From Yeosuana aquiaggeris (GTDB lineage: Bacteria; Bacteroidota; Bacteroidia; Flavobacteriales; Flavobacteriaceae), in NCBI RefSeq assembly GCF_044003965.1, contig NZ_JBAWKC010000001.1:1406745-1470744 (forward strand): a DNA stretch of 64,000 nt, read 5' to 3'. A program made the translations under genes and the position numbers. This document shows positions 1 through 8,028 of this stretch, one piece after another; positions within the stretch are counted from its first letter, which is position 1, and each line of letters begins with the position of its first letter. The notes under the pieces are model-generated. The model worked only from the letters and a program-made list of their open reading frames with translations, was not told the origin of the DNA and did not search any database.

Positions 1-135
1 TATTATTTCCTTGAAATCACTGGCCATTACAGTATTGCGCATCGTGGCAAATACTTTATAGCCGGCTCTTCCAAAGGCAAGAGCCGTTTCAAGGCCAATG
101 CCTTTACTTGTTCCAGTTACTAAAACTGTTTTCAT
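1..135 (-). CDS. Short-chain dehydrogenase/reductase, N-terminal fragment
   Basis: The first 45 codons of a leftward gene are present; the rest lies beyond the left edge. The N-terminus begins MKTVLVTGTSKGIG, which is the TGxxxGIG dinucleotide-binding loop of the classical SDR fold directly after the first beta strand, followed by a helix (LETALAFGRAGYKV) and a second strand. SDRs are cytosolic NAD(P)H-dependent oxidoreductases; the substrate cannot be told from this piece. The ATG lies 25 bp after the stop of the SnoaL-like lipoprotein gene, so it is probably the third gene of the MFS / SnoaL / SDR operon. Confidence 0.85.
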   Translation of the reverse strand, partial: MKTVLVTGTSKGIGLETALAFGRAGYKVFATMRNTVMASDFKEII

Positions 136-160
136 TTTTGGTTGGTTTTATAGTGTTTTT

Positions 161-1036
161 TTATTTCTTGCTGATATCAGCCAGTTTTTTGGTGTCAACA
201 TACTGTTGAAAGGCAACAACTTTCCCGTCTTTAAGAGTCCAAAGATGTGCCGCTTGTACATCGAATATCACTCCATTCTTTTTTAATTTACCCTGATAGC
301 GTAAGGTGGCAAGTACCTGATTATTTGACATATCATGAAGTTCTATATTAGCCAGATTAAAATACTCATGATCTGCACCTACACGAGCAAAAACACCATT
401 TAAAACGGCCTCAGGCCCAATGTATGGATTACCATCTGCATAGGCATTACCTTCAGCTTCATTCCAAATCACATTGGCATCTAGGGCAGCTAGTACATTG
501 GGGATCTCTCCCGCACCAAATGCATTATAAAGACCGTTTATAATACCCACATTTTCGGGATTGGATAGTATGCCTAATTGCTGAAGGAATACCATGTTAT
601 CCATAAAGTCTTGTTCTTGAGCAATTTTTCCATCTTTCATCTTTACTAATGTGACACCTTCAACATTTACAGATTTACCAGTGGCAGGAATACCAAAAAA
701 TTCTCCGGAATGTGTTCCTTTAAAGTTCCAATGTTTTACTATTTTATCACCTTGACCAAAAACATCAGCCAGAGTAAACTCAACATCAGAAAAGCCGGTT
801 ACAAAGTTTGAATAATAGTCTTTAAAACCTTCAATACCCACAATATTTTCCGGACTCATAACTAATGTAATATCTTCTGTAAAATGCGTATCATTAATAA
901 GGTCTAAATTCCCTTTGTTAATAATTTCATCCCAGGTACTCGAATACATTTTAATGTTTTTTTCAACTTTGGCATTTTCACAGGAGGTGAGGCTAATTAA
1001 TAGAATTGTAAGAAATAATTTAATTGAATTTTTCAT
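161..1036 (-). CDS. Lipoprotein with two SnoaL-like (NTF2-fold) domains
   Basis: 291 residues with a lipoprotein signal: a hydrophobic N-terminus ending in LTSC, so Cys19 is the likely lipidated residue. Two SnoaL/ester-cyclase-like domains follow, roughly residues 30-155 and 160-290. The first has the typical G-x-P-x-TGK-x-V, then DGKIAQEQDFMD pattern; the second ends DGKVVAFQQYVDT. NTF2-fold domains of this kind act as small-molecule cyclases, isomerases or binding domains, but the substrate is unknown here. The gene starts 4 bp after the MFS transporter stop and precedes the SDR gene, so all three probably handle the same compound. Fusing two copies on a lipid anchor suggests a periplasmic or outer-membrane location. 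Confidence 0.75.
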   Translation of the reverse strand: MKNSIKLFLTILLISLTSCENAKVEKNIKMYSSTWDEIINKGNLDLINDTHFTEDITLVMSPENIVGIEGFKDYYSNFVTGFSDVEFTLADVFGQGDKIVKHWNFKGTHSGEFFGIPATGKSVNVEGVTLVKMKDGKIAQEQDFMDNMVFLQQLGILSNPENVGIINGLYNAFGAGEIPNVLAALDANVIWNEAEGNAYADGNPYIGPEAVLNGVFARVGADHEYFNLANIELHDMSNNQVLATLRYQGKLKKNGVIFDVQAAHLWTLKDGKVVAFQQYVDTKKLADISKK

Positions 1037-1040
1037 AGGT

Positions 1041-2387
1041 TTAAATTTTAAATTGATTTATAGTTTCTCTTTGTTTTTTGAAATTAATAAATTTTATAAA
1101 AACGATGGTAAGCAATGGTGAAATGGCGGTGATTATTAAGACATAATCCCAGGACATCATTTCTTTAAAAGTTCCAACAAGGCCTGAGCCAACGGCTCTT
1201 CCCATATTAGAAAGTGCCATAAATAGGGTGAATTGAGTTGCGGCAACTACTTGCCAACATAATTTCATACTAGCAGCGAACATGGCAATACAGAGGAAGG
1301 TATAGAATAAATAATAAAGCAAAATAAACCCAAATACAAATGTGTCATTTTTCCAAAAATCAGGTAATAGAGCAAATCCACCTATCAAAAGAGTTGTTAT
1401 AATTAGATAAATAAGAATCATTTTTTTATCGCCAAAAAAATCAACTAAAGCACCACCCGCAAACATGCCAAAAAAGCCACCAACTAATGTGGTTATAGAA
1501 TATACTTGGGAAAAGGATGTATTAGTCCAACCCAGTTCTTGAATCGTAAAAATTGGTAAAAGAGTATCAATTAAACCATACATAGTACCACTAATTACTG
1601 TCGCAATGCCCATAATAATGGTTGATGGTAAAATAATTACCTTAAAAAGGCTTTTAAAAATTTCTTTCCAGCTTCCTAGTTGTGCTTTTTTCGAATCATC
1701 TGATGCTTCTCCTGCCATCCAAGGCATTATTTTTTCACCAGGACGTTCTCTAAAGAAAATAGGAACTAGTATAATAAAAGCAACGGCAATAGATAAAGAA
1801 GAAATGGCTATTGTAAAACCTAAAATATTTATTAAACTGGTTCCAATGACTACAGACAAGGAGGTACCAATAATTTTTGTTCCCCACATTAAGCCATTAG
1901 CTCTGGCTTGCTCATTAATAGGGACCACGTCTATAACCATTCCATCTGTTGCTACGTCCTGAAAAGCTCCAAAAAAGCTAATAAAAAAACCAGCAATCAT
2001 GAGTCCATTTAAATTATTTAAAGGGTCGTGTACTAGACCAATTGCTAAAAAAGAAACTATAAGACCCAATTGCCCAAAGATTACCCAAGGACGTTTTCTT
2101 CCCATGGATAAAATGGTAAAGCGGTCCATTAAAGGAGCTATCAAAACTTTAAAACTCCATGGTATTCCAATTACTGCTACAAAACTTGCAATTTCAACCG
2201 GTGTTTTATTATTCATTGCTAACCAAGCAGGTATAGCAAAATAGGTGATTCCTTCTGGAATTCCCTGGGCGAGATATAAAGCTGAAAACGTTAAATATCT
2301 TAAAACGGAGTTTTCAGTTAAGAATAAATGATCCTTTTTAGATTCTGTGTCATCAACGATGTCAATAGATTCATTTTGTAGTTTCAA
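1041..2387 (-). CDS. MFS transporter, AmpG/PAT-like
   Basis: About 448 residues with some 12 hydrophobic segments. Motifs fit the AmpG-like branch of the major facilitator superfamily: QGIPEG at residues 41-46 in TM1, DRF at 88-90 and GRKRP at 96-100 between TM2 and TM3 (the MFS signature loop), and FQDVATDG at 142-149. AmpG relatives import muropeptides or acyl-CoA-like anions, but the substrate of this one is not evident. The only start codon after the upstream in-frame TAA is TTG, so translation probably begins there; no ATG occurs before TM1. It is the first gene of the MFS / SnoaL-lipoprotein / SDR operon, with a 4-bp gap to the next gene. Confidence 0.8.
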   Translation of the reverse strand: MKLQNESIDIVDDTESKKDHLFLTENSVLRYLTFSALYLAQGIPEGITYFAIPAWLAMNNKTPVEIASFVAVIGIPWSFKVLIAPLMDRFTILSMGRKRPWVIFGQLGLIVSFLAIGLVHDPLNNLNGLMIAGFFISFFGAFQDVATDGMVIDVVPINEQARANGLMWGTKIIGTSLSVVIGTSLINILGFTIAISSLSIAVAFIILVPIFFRERPGEKIMPWMAGEASDDSKKAQLGSWKEIFKSLFKVIILPSTIIMGIATVISGTMYGLIDTLLPIFTIQELGWTNTSFSQVYSITTLVGGFFGMFAGGALVDFFGDKKMILIYLIITTLLIGGFALLPDFWKNDTFVFGFILLYYLFYTFLCIAMFAASMKLCWQVVAATQFTLFMALSNMGRAVGSGLVGTFKEMMSWDYVLIITAISPLLTIVFIKFINFKKQRETINQFKI

Positions 2388-2443
2388 ATTGGTTTATTTT
2401 GGTTGGTTAATAGATTGTTTTTTTAATTATTTTAAAACAAAAT

Positions 2444-2451
2444 CAAAAATA
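2444..2451 (-). promoter_or_regulatory. -7 box (TATTTTTG) for the MFS operon
   Basis: The minus strand reads TATTTTTG, matching the Bacteroidota -7 consensus TAnnTTTG, 57 bp upstream of the TTG start of the transporter gene. No TTG at the proper -33 distance is visible, so this is a moderate call. Confidence 0.45.
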
Positions 2452-2608
2452 ATCTGTACAATTTGAATAAAAATATAAGAACATTAATTCCCTTTTAAGG
2501 AATTTTGAGAGTTTCATATGTTGTCTTTTTATTTTTGCTACAAATAAGACTTGAGGAGTTGTTAAATCTAATTAATATTTTTGAAATATTGAAATTTTGT
2601 CATGAAAA

Positions 2609-2644
2609 TTAAAAGAAGTTCAACAATTGTTGAACTTCTTTTAA
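2609..2644 (-). terminator. Perfect 36-bp palindrome, terminator of the 242-aa gene
   Basis: An uninterrupted palindrome (18-nt half AAAGAAGTTCAACAA-type) lies 40 bp beyond the stop of the secreted 242-aa protein gene. In the leftward transcript it is followed by a TTTTAATTTT stretch. It folds as a long hairpin with a minimal loop and separates this gene from the MFS operon. Confidence 0.75.
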
Positions 2645-2684
2645 AATTTAAGTGTATTGAATTTACCATCAATATGAATAATAG

Positions 2685-3413
2685 TTAAAAGGACAGTTCT
2701 TCATTTAATGAATATATATAAGACCAGTCACTTGAAACAGAAGCTCTCATTTTTGCTCTTAAGGCATCTGTTTTGGCTTTGCCATTGGCTTTTTCATAAA
2801 TATTCCATACACCATCACGATCCACATCTAGGTCAGCAAAATTCTTGAATGGAACTGCTACGAAATAATTGGCTCCTTCAGGAGCTCCACCTTGAACATT
2901 GTACCATGTTCCTCTGGCATCACCTTCTGCTTTTTTAGTGGCAGCTGTCAATTCTCCAACAACCTCTCTAAAACTTCCGGAGTTGCTAGTTTTTGCATTA
3001 TAAACCCAAACAACTTTGGTGTCCTGAGGCATGCCAGTTGATCTGCTAATGTCAGGCATGGAACGGGCAATATTATAATTAACACTTTTTACATGTGGCA
3101 TAATTAAGTTTACAACGGCCATCCTACATTCCTTTCCGGCGGCATCACCATCTTTATCCATTTCTGCCCAGTTAGCCATGGTGCTAGTCATGGTGTATAC
3201 TGTGCCCTCGCCTTGAACACGTTTCCACATATTCCATGGGTCTTTCCCATCATTGTCTTTATAACATTTCTTCCATGATTTAACACCTTCAACAAATTGG
3301 GCATTATGACCTGGTTTTACAGTGATTTCTGATAAGTTTATTAAAAAAGCTTCATTTCCTTGTGATACAGCAAAAAATGGAAGTAATAACAATGCATAAA
3401 ATAATTTTCTCAT
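2685..3413 (-). CDS. Secreted protein with two ferredoxin-like half domains
   Basis: 242 residues with a signal peptide (MRKLFYALLLLPFFAVSQG). I do not recognise a named family. The mature part looks like an internal duplication: each half has a strand, a Phe-rich helix, a W-x-x-VQG-like strand and a W/F-A-D/E-x-D-x-DGD-like turn (about residues 60-95 and 170-205). That layout resembles dimeric alpha+beta-barrel (NIPSNAP/monooxygenase-like) domains, which is inference. Likely periplasmic. The leader just before the ATG contains ACCAAC, like those of the MFS and SDR genes nearby. It is monocistronic, with a strong terminator at 2609-2644. Confidence 0.7.
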   Translation of the reverse strand: MRKLFYALLLLPFFAVSQGNEAFLINLSEITVKPGHNAQFVEGVKSWKKCYKDNDGKDPWNMWKRVQGEGTVYTMTSTMANWAEMDKDGDAAGKECRMAVVNLIMPHVKSVNYNIARSMPDISRSTGMPQDTKVVWVYNAKTSNSGSFREVVGELTAATKKAEGDARGTWYNVQGGAPEGANYFVAVPFKNFADLDVDRDGVWNIYEKANGKAKTDALRAKMRASVSSDWSYIYSLNEELSF

Positions 3414-3723
3414 AATTTTAGTTGGTTTTAATTGTTAATATATAATTAAGTGTTAGATCTTGGTCTAACGTAAAAATCCAAAATTTAAATCAATTTGGGG
3501 CACCATCAGTTTATTTCACCGATTGTGTAGCACGCAAAATATTAAATCATTATCAACTTAATTTTTGCTTTAACATATTAATAGGGAGATGTTAAAGATA
3601 GCATTTTTTTTTATTTTTCAATATTTTTCTGTTTTTTTTCAAAATATTAAAATGAAAGGTTTTTAATCATAAAAAAAAAGACCCAAAACGTGTTGAGTCT
3701 TTTGAACTAAAAAGGGATAATGC
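3414..3723. other. 310-bp gap holding leaders and the lysA terminator
   Basis: No ORF worth calling. The stretch carries the promoter region of the 242-aa gene, including a 6-bp inverted repeat GTTAGA-N6-TCTAAC at 3452-3469 that could be an operator, and on its right the lysA terminator at 3676-3703. The middle is AT-rich with poly-T and poly-A runs. Confidence 0.5.
3676..3703 (-). terminator. lysA terminator
   Basis: Stem AAAAGACTCAA / TTGGGTCTTTT in the leftward RNA (11 pairs, one G-U), loop of 6 nt, followed by a run of nine T. It lies 20 bp after the lysA stop codon. Confidence 0.85.
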
Positions 3724-4959
3724 TTAACCTACCAAAACCTTATCTTCTTTAGATTTAAAATCAATTTCTACTTGATTTTTTAATATATCATCAAAGGTTT
3801 CCCGCTGTCTGATTAAATGGGCTTTTTTATTATGCCATAATATTTCAGCAGGACGATATCTGGAGTTATAATTGCTAGACATTGAGAAACAATAGGCTCC
3901 GGCATTTTTAAAGCATAACACATCACCTTCATTAATTTCATTAATGCGTCGGTTATTACCAAACGTATCTGTTTCACAAATATATCCTACAACCGTGTAA
4001 AACCTTTCTCTACCTTTTGGATTTGAAATATTAATAATATCATGATGAGAACCGTACAGCATAGGTCTAATTAAATGGTTAAAACCAGAATCAACTTGTG
4101 CAAAGACGGTTGAAGTAGTTTGTTTAACCGCATTAACATGTGTTAAAAAGTAACCAGCTTCACTAACCAAAAATTTACCTGGTTCAAAAGCTAAGGTTAA
4201 ATCTTTGCCGTATTCTTTACAGAAACTATTGAATTTTTCACTCAGCTTTTTACCCAATTCTTCAATATTGGTTTCAATATCTCCTATTTTATAAGGTACT
4301 TTAAAGCCAGAACCAAAATCAATAAATTCTAAGTTTTTAAATTGTTTCGCCGTTTCGAATAAAATTTCACTGGCGTATAAAAACACATCAATATCTAAAA
4401 TGTCACTACCTGTATGCATATGAATGCCATTGATGTTCATTTTAGTGTTTTCAATAATGCGTAATAAGTGTGGTATTTGATGAATAGAAATTCCGAATTT
4501 TGAATCTATATGACCAACAGAAATATTACTATTTCCACCAGCCATAACATGTGGATTTATTCTTATACAAACAGGAATGTGTGGATGTTTGGTTCCAAAT
4601 TGTTCTAAAATAGATAAGTTATCAATATTAATTTGAACACCTAATTTTGTAGCTTCTTCAATTTCACTTAAGGAAACACCATTAGGTGTAAAAATAATTT
4701 GTTCTGGTAAAAAACCTGCAGCTAATCCTAACTGAACCTCTTGAATTGAAACGGTGTCAATGCCTGCACCAAGTATATTAAAGTATTTCAATACTGAAAT
4801 ATTAGAAAGGGCTTTTACTGCATAATTTATTTTGAGATGTTTCACCTCTATAAAGGCATCAGTTAAACGTTTATATTGAAAGGCTATTTTTTCAGCATCA
4901 TAAACATAAACTGGGCTTCCAAAATTTTCTGCTATTTTAAGTAATTGAGAATTCAACAT
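3724..4959 (-). CDS. lysA: Diaminopimelate decarboxylase
   Basis: 411 residues. Converts meso-diaminopimelate to L-lysine with pyridoxal phosphate, the last step of lysine synthesis, in the cytosol. The PLP lysine is in INYAVKAL (Lys49). The alanine-racemase-like barrel runs to about residue 270 and shows HMHTGSDI and the FEPGKFLV glycine/glutamate segment; the C-terminal beta domain carries the CETDTFG and AGAYCFSMSSNYNSR substrate/PLP motifs. Length is normal for Bacteroidota LysA. It stands alone between a good -7 box and a strong terminator; dapD of the same pathway is 30 kb away. Confidence 0.95.
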   Translation of the reverse strand: MLNSQLLKIAENFGSPVYVYDAEKIAFQYKRLTDAFIEVKHLKINYAVKALSNISVLKYFNILGAGIDTVSIQEVQLGLAAGFLPEQIIFTPNGVSLSEIEEATKLGVQINIDNLSILEQFGTKHPHIPVCIRINPHVMAGGNSNISVGHIDSKFGISIHQIPHLLRIIENTKMNINGIHMHTGSDILDIDVFLYASEILFETAKQFKNLEFIDFGSGFKVPYKIGDIETNIEELGKKLSEKFNSFCKEYGKDLTLAFEPGKFLVSEAGYFLTHVNAVKQTTSTVFAQVDSGFNHLIRPMLYGSHHDIINISNPKGRERFYTVVGYICETDTFGNNRRINEINEGDVLCFKNAGAYCFSMSSNYNSRYRPAEILWHNKKAHLIRQRETFDDILKNQVEIDFKSKEDKVLVG

Positions 4960-4979
4960 GAGATACTTCTATTTTTTAG

Positions 4980-4987
4980 CAAAGGTA
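4980..4987 (-). promoter_or_regulatory. -7 box (TACCTTTG) for lysA
   Basis: TACCTTTG on the minus strand, 20 bp before the lysA ATG, fits TAnnTTTG. The expected -33 TTG is not clear. Confidence 0.55.
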
Positions 4988-5129
4988 TTTTTTTTACTTA
5001 ATTTAAAAATAATTAATTAAATTATTTCACATATTAAACAAAATGTTAAATAATTAACAAAAATAAAATGAGTAAAAACTTATAATGGGATTACTAAATA
5101 AAACATTAGCGTAATTAATAGGTATTCTA

Positions 5130-5137
5130 TACATTTG
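5130..5137 (+). promoter_or_regulatory. -7 box (TACATTTG) for sucC
   Basis: TACATTTG fits TAnnTTTG, 25 bp before the sucC ATG in the divergent lysA/sucC region. No convincing -33 TTG. Confidence 0.55.
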
Positions 5138-5162
5138 TTGTTCTTAAAATATTAAGCAAATT

Positions 5163-6353
5163 ATGAATTTACACGAATATCAAGGTAAAGAAATATTAAG
5201 CAGTTTTGGCGTGCGTATTCAACGTGGTATTGTAGCTCAAAATGCTCACGAAGCGGTGGCAGCTGCCAAACATTTAACTACTGAAACAGGGACTAGTTGG
5301 TATGTTATCAAAGCGCAGGTTCATGCTGGTGGCCGCGGAAAAGGGGGTGGCGTGAAACTTGCAAAAAACCTCAAAGAAGTTGAAGAAATTGCAGGTAAAA
5401 TGATTGGGATGAACTTAATAACACCGCAAACATCTGCTAAGGGGAAAAGAGTTCATCAAGTGTTGGTTGCAGAAGACGTTTATTATCCTGGAGAAAGTGA
5501 AACAGATGAATTCTATATGTCTGTTTTGTTAAATCGCGGTACTGGAAGAAATATGATTATGTATTCTACTGAAGGTGGAATGGATATTGAAGCTGTTGCA
5601 GAAAAAACGCCACATTTAATTTTTACTGAAGAAATTGATCCAAGTGTTGGTTTGATGCCATTTCAGGCACGACGTATTGCTTTTAATTTAGGCTTATCTG
5701 GAAATGCATTCAAGGAAATGACAAAATTTGTTTCTAATCTTTATACCGCATATGTGAAATCTGATTCGTCATTATTTGAAATTAATCCTGTTTTAAAAAC
5801 AAGTGATAACAAAATAATGGCTGTTGATGCAAAGGTTACTATTGATGATAATGCTTTATACAGACATAAGGATTATGTTGATTTACGCGATTTACGTGAA
5901 GAAAACCCAATTGAAGTTGAAGCTAAAGAAGTAGGATTAAACTATGTGGATTTAGATGGAAATGTAGGTTGTATGGTAAATGGTGCTGGTTTAGCTATGG
6001 CAACTATGGATTTAATTAAACAAGCAGGAGGAGAGCCAGCTAACTTTTTAGATGTAGGTGGTACGGCAGATGCGGCGCGCGTTGAAGCTGCTTTTAGAAT
6101 CATACTTAAAGATCCAAACGTGAAAGCTATTTTAATTAACATATTTGGAGGCATTGTTCGCTGTGATCGTGTGGCTCAAGGTGTTATCGATGCCTACAAG
6201 AATATGGGTAATATTAATGTTCCTATTATTGTGAGATTACAAGGTACTAATGCAGATATTGCTAAAAAATTAATTGATGAATCTGGTTTAGCTGTATTAA
6301 GTGCTACGCAGTTTCAAGAAGCGGCAGATAAGGTACAACAAGTTTTAGCTTAA
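5163..6353 (+). CDS. sucC: Succinyl-CoA synthetase (ADP-forming), beta subunit
   Basis: 396 residues. With SucD it interconverts succinyl-CoA and succinate with ATP formation in the TCA cycle. The start MNLHEYQGKE is the family hallmark. The ATP-grasp domain spans about residues 1-235 (KAQVHAGGRGKGGGVK, then FEINP), and the CoA-ligase-like domain contains the GCMVNGAGLAMATMD and DVGGTADAARVE segments and the GGIVRCDRVA loop. sucD is not adjacent; a terminator follows at once, so sucC is transcribed alone, as in many Flavobacteriaceae. Confidence 0.96.
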   Translation: MNLHEYQGKEILSSFGVRIQRGIVAQNAHEAVAAAKHLTTETGTSWYVIKAQVHAGGRGKGGGVKLAKNLKEVEEIAGKMIGMNLITPQTSAKGKRVHQVLVAEDVYYPGESETDEFYMSVLLNRGTGRNMIMYSTEGGMDIEAVAEKTPHLIFTEEIDPSVGLMPFQARRIAFNLGLSGNAFKEMTKFVSNLYTAYVKSDSSLFEINPVLKTSDNKIMAVDAKVTIDDNALYRHKDYVDLRDLREENPIEVEAKEVGLNYVDLDGNVGCMVNGAGLAMATMDLIKQAGGEPANFLDVGGTADAARVEAAFRIILKDPNVKAILINIFGGIVRCDRVAQGVIDAYKNMGNINVPIIVRLQGTNADIAKKLIDESGLAVLSATQFQEAADKVQQVLA

Positions 6354-6373
6354 AATTAATTAACTTATTATAT

Positions 6374-6405
6374 AAAAGGTCAGTACAATCAGTACTGACC
6401 TTTTT
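6374..6405 (+). terminator. sucC terminator
   Basis: Thirteen-pair stem AAAAGGTCAGTAC / GTACTGACCTTTT with loop AATCA and a T tract, 20 bp after the sucC stop. Confidence 0.92.
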
Positions 6406-6539
6406 CGTTTTTAATAGTTTGCCAAGACCGTTGAGTATGAAATTTTTTGGGTTAAAGAATTGTTAAAAGATGATTTTGATGTAACATTTATAATTTAAAG
6501 CAGTCTATAAAGTATAAATCAATTAAAAATCAAACAATT

Positions 6540-6875
6540 ATGAAAACAATCAAAACTTTATTGCTAATGGTAGCCATTACCTTTAGCACTGTATTATTCG
6601 CAGGAACGACCCCAAAAACAGAAGATCCTTCTAGTTTAACTAAAGAAATTTCCGAACTATTGAAAAATGCCAGGTTTGATGTGGAACAAGACGTTGAAGC
6701 CATTGTTACAATTACATTTAACAAATACGATGAAATTGTAGTGTTATCTGTAGAAACTGAACATGCTGAATTTAAAAGATTTATTGAAAATAGATTAAAT
6801 TATAGCAAAGTATCAGCTTCTTTGGTTCACGAAAGTGAACACTATATAGTACCAGTAAGATTAACTAAGAAATAA
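6540..6875 (+). CDS. Small secreted protein of unknown function
   Basis: 111 residues with a signal peptide (MKTIKTLLLMVAITFSTVLFA). The mature part of about 90 residues has a strand-rich centre (AIVTITFNKYDEIVVLSVE) and a C-terminus of the type YIVPVRLTKK. This layout recalls the short TonB-C-like or carboxypeptidase-regulatory-like secreted proteins common in flavobacteria, but I cannot assign a family. It has its own bidirectional terminator downstream and no operon partner. Confidence 0.7.
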   Translation: MKTIKTLLLMVAITFSTVLFAGTTPKTEDPSSLTKEISELLKNARFDVEQDVEAIVTITFNKYDEIVVLSVETEHAEFKRFIENRLNYSKVSASLVHESEHYIVPVRLTKK

Positions 6876-6896
6876 ATAAGTTAAAATTTATTTGTA

Positions 6897-6922
6897 AAAA
6901 GCTTCTGTAATCAGGAGCTTTT
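6897..6922. terminator. Bidirectional terminator, overlapping the DUF1456 stop codon
   Basis: Stem AAAAGCTTCTG / CAGGAGCTTTT (one G-U) with loop TAAT, T-rich on both sides. It serves the rightward 111-aa gene and the leftward DUF1456 gene; the right arm encodes the last codons and the stop of the latter. Confidence 0.85.
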
Positions 6923-7171
6923 CTTTTTTTGAATTGTTTTTTCTTCTTTTTTAGGCATCGGACCTCTTAAATGAATAACTAAACCATTTAGAAAATTCCT
7001 TAATATTTGGTCTCCGCATTCCATGTATTTGGGATGGTCTTCACTTCTGAAAAAAGCACCCAGTTCACTTTTTGAAATTCTAAAATCAACAAGTTCTAAA
7101 ATCTTAACAATATCATCATCTCTAAGTTTCAACGCAACACGCAATTTTTTTAAAATATCATTATTTGTCAT
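6911..7171 (-). CDS. DUF1456 (YehS-like) protein, single repeat
   Basis: 86 residues. NNDILKKLRVALKLRDDDI at the start and FLNGLVIHLRG near the end match the DUF1456 repeat (E. coli YehS carries two copies in about 156 residues). Only one copy is present here, most like the second YehS repeat (ECGDQILRNFL), followed by a basic Lys-rich tail. Function unknown; the small helical basic character would suit nucleic-acid binding, which is inference. The stop codon lies inside a bidirectional terminator. Confidence 0.85.
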   Translation of the reverse strand: MTNNDILKKLRVALKLRDDDIVKILELVDFRISKSELGAFFRSEDHPKYMECGDQILRNFLNGLVIHLRGPMPKKEEKTIQKKKSS

Positions 7172-7541
7172 GGCTTTAATTTATAAAAGTAGAACTAATT
7201 ATTTTTAACAAAATTAATTGAATACTCAGCGTTTTCTAGCGTTTTTGTGATTTTTATATAGAAGTTAAAAAATTTATAGGATTTTATCCGCGATCCTTAA
7301 TAATTTAAAAATAGTAAAACATTGATATTCAGCACTATAAAATTTAAAATTATTAATGTTAAATGTTAATTTTGATCAAGAAATAAAAATGTTTTTTTAA
7401 AATAAAATGAAAATATATGATGAAATAAATAAAATTACCGATGAATAAACCCAGTGTTTTCGATAAGTTACATAATATCGACGATTATAAAAGTGAAGTA
7501 CTGTTGTAACTTTATAGTGTAATTAATTAATCCCTCTAATT
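7172..7541. other. 370-bp divergent gap between DUF1456 and TerB-like genes
   Basis: No gene seen. It holds a leftward -7 box at 7209-7216, a rightward TAATTTTG at 7367-7374 that may start a long leader for the TerB-like gene, and a 6-bp inverted repeat TCGATA-N10-TATCGA at 7460-7481. The rest is AT-rich. Confidence 0.45.
7209..7216 (-). promoter_or_regulatory. -7 box (TAATTTTG) for the DUF1456 gene
   Basis: TAATTTTG on the minus strand, 37 bp before the ATG; no obvious -33 TTG. Confidence 0.45.
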
Positions 7542-7949
7542 ATGATAAACCGGGTCGAAAAGTTAAGTTTATTATCGGAAATGATAGCATTTGCGAAGTA
7601 TGATAAAGACATTAAGAATATAGAATATAATTTTTTATTAGGTGTTGCAAAACAACTTGAAATTTCAAGAGAAGATTTTGATTATTTAATAGAAAACCCT
7701 ATTAATTATATTCATTTAAAAAGTCATAGTGAAAGAATTGTTCAATTTCACCGTTTGGTTTTACTAATGAATATTGAAAACAACGGGGACGCCAATTCAT
7801 CTGGAGTTATTAAGTTATACAATTTTGGACTTAGAATGGGATTAAGCCATGAATCGATTACAAAAGTCCTTTATTTAATGGAAAGTTTTCCTAATAAGAT
7901 CGTTCCACCAGACGTATTAATAGATATTTTTAAAACACAATATAATTAG
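7542..7949 (+). CDS. Small TerB-like helical protein
   Basis: 135 residues, all-helical by composition, no signal peptide. The pattern LSLLSEMIAFAKYDKDIKNIEYNFL resembles the first helix and acidic turn of TerB/DjlA-N-type domains, where Asp/Glu residues bind metal; the other half has FGLRMGLSHESITKVLYLM. I infer a TerB-like fold with moderate confidence; the cellular role is unknown. The gene faces uvrB convergently across a shared terminator. Such small proteins are easily mislabelled as UvrB subunits by neighbourhood; nothing in the sequence resembles UvrB. Confidence 0.65.
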   Translation: MINRVEKLSLLSEMIAFAKYDKDIKNIEYNFLLGVAKQLEISREDFDYLIENPINYIHLKSHSERIVQFHRLVLLMNIENNGDANSSGVIKLYNFGLRMGLSHESITKVLYLMESFPNKIVPPDVLIDIFKTQYN

Positions 7950-7998
7950 AAAATTTACTTAAATTAATTTTGAAGAGTAACCTCTCGATAGGGTTTTT

Positions 7999-8028
7999 AA
8001 AAGCTAAACGCTTAAACGTTTAGCTTTT
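7999..8028. terminator. Bidirectional terminator overlapping the uvrB stop
   Basis: Twelve-pair perfect stem AAAAGCTAAACG / CGTTTAGCTTTT with loop CTTAAA, T-rich on both strands. The stop codon of uvrB is in the loop and its last codons are in the stem. Confidence 0.9.

Noticed and set aside
1606..2244. Rightward 118- and 81-codon frames inside the MFS gene
   Set aside because: Antisense shadows of the membrane-protein gene.
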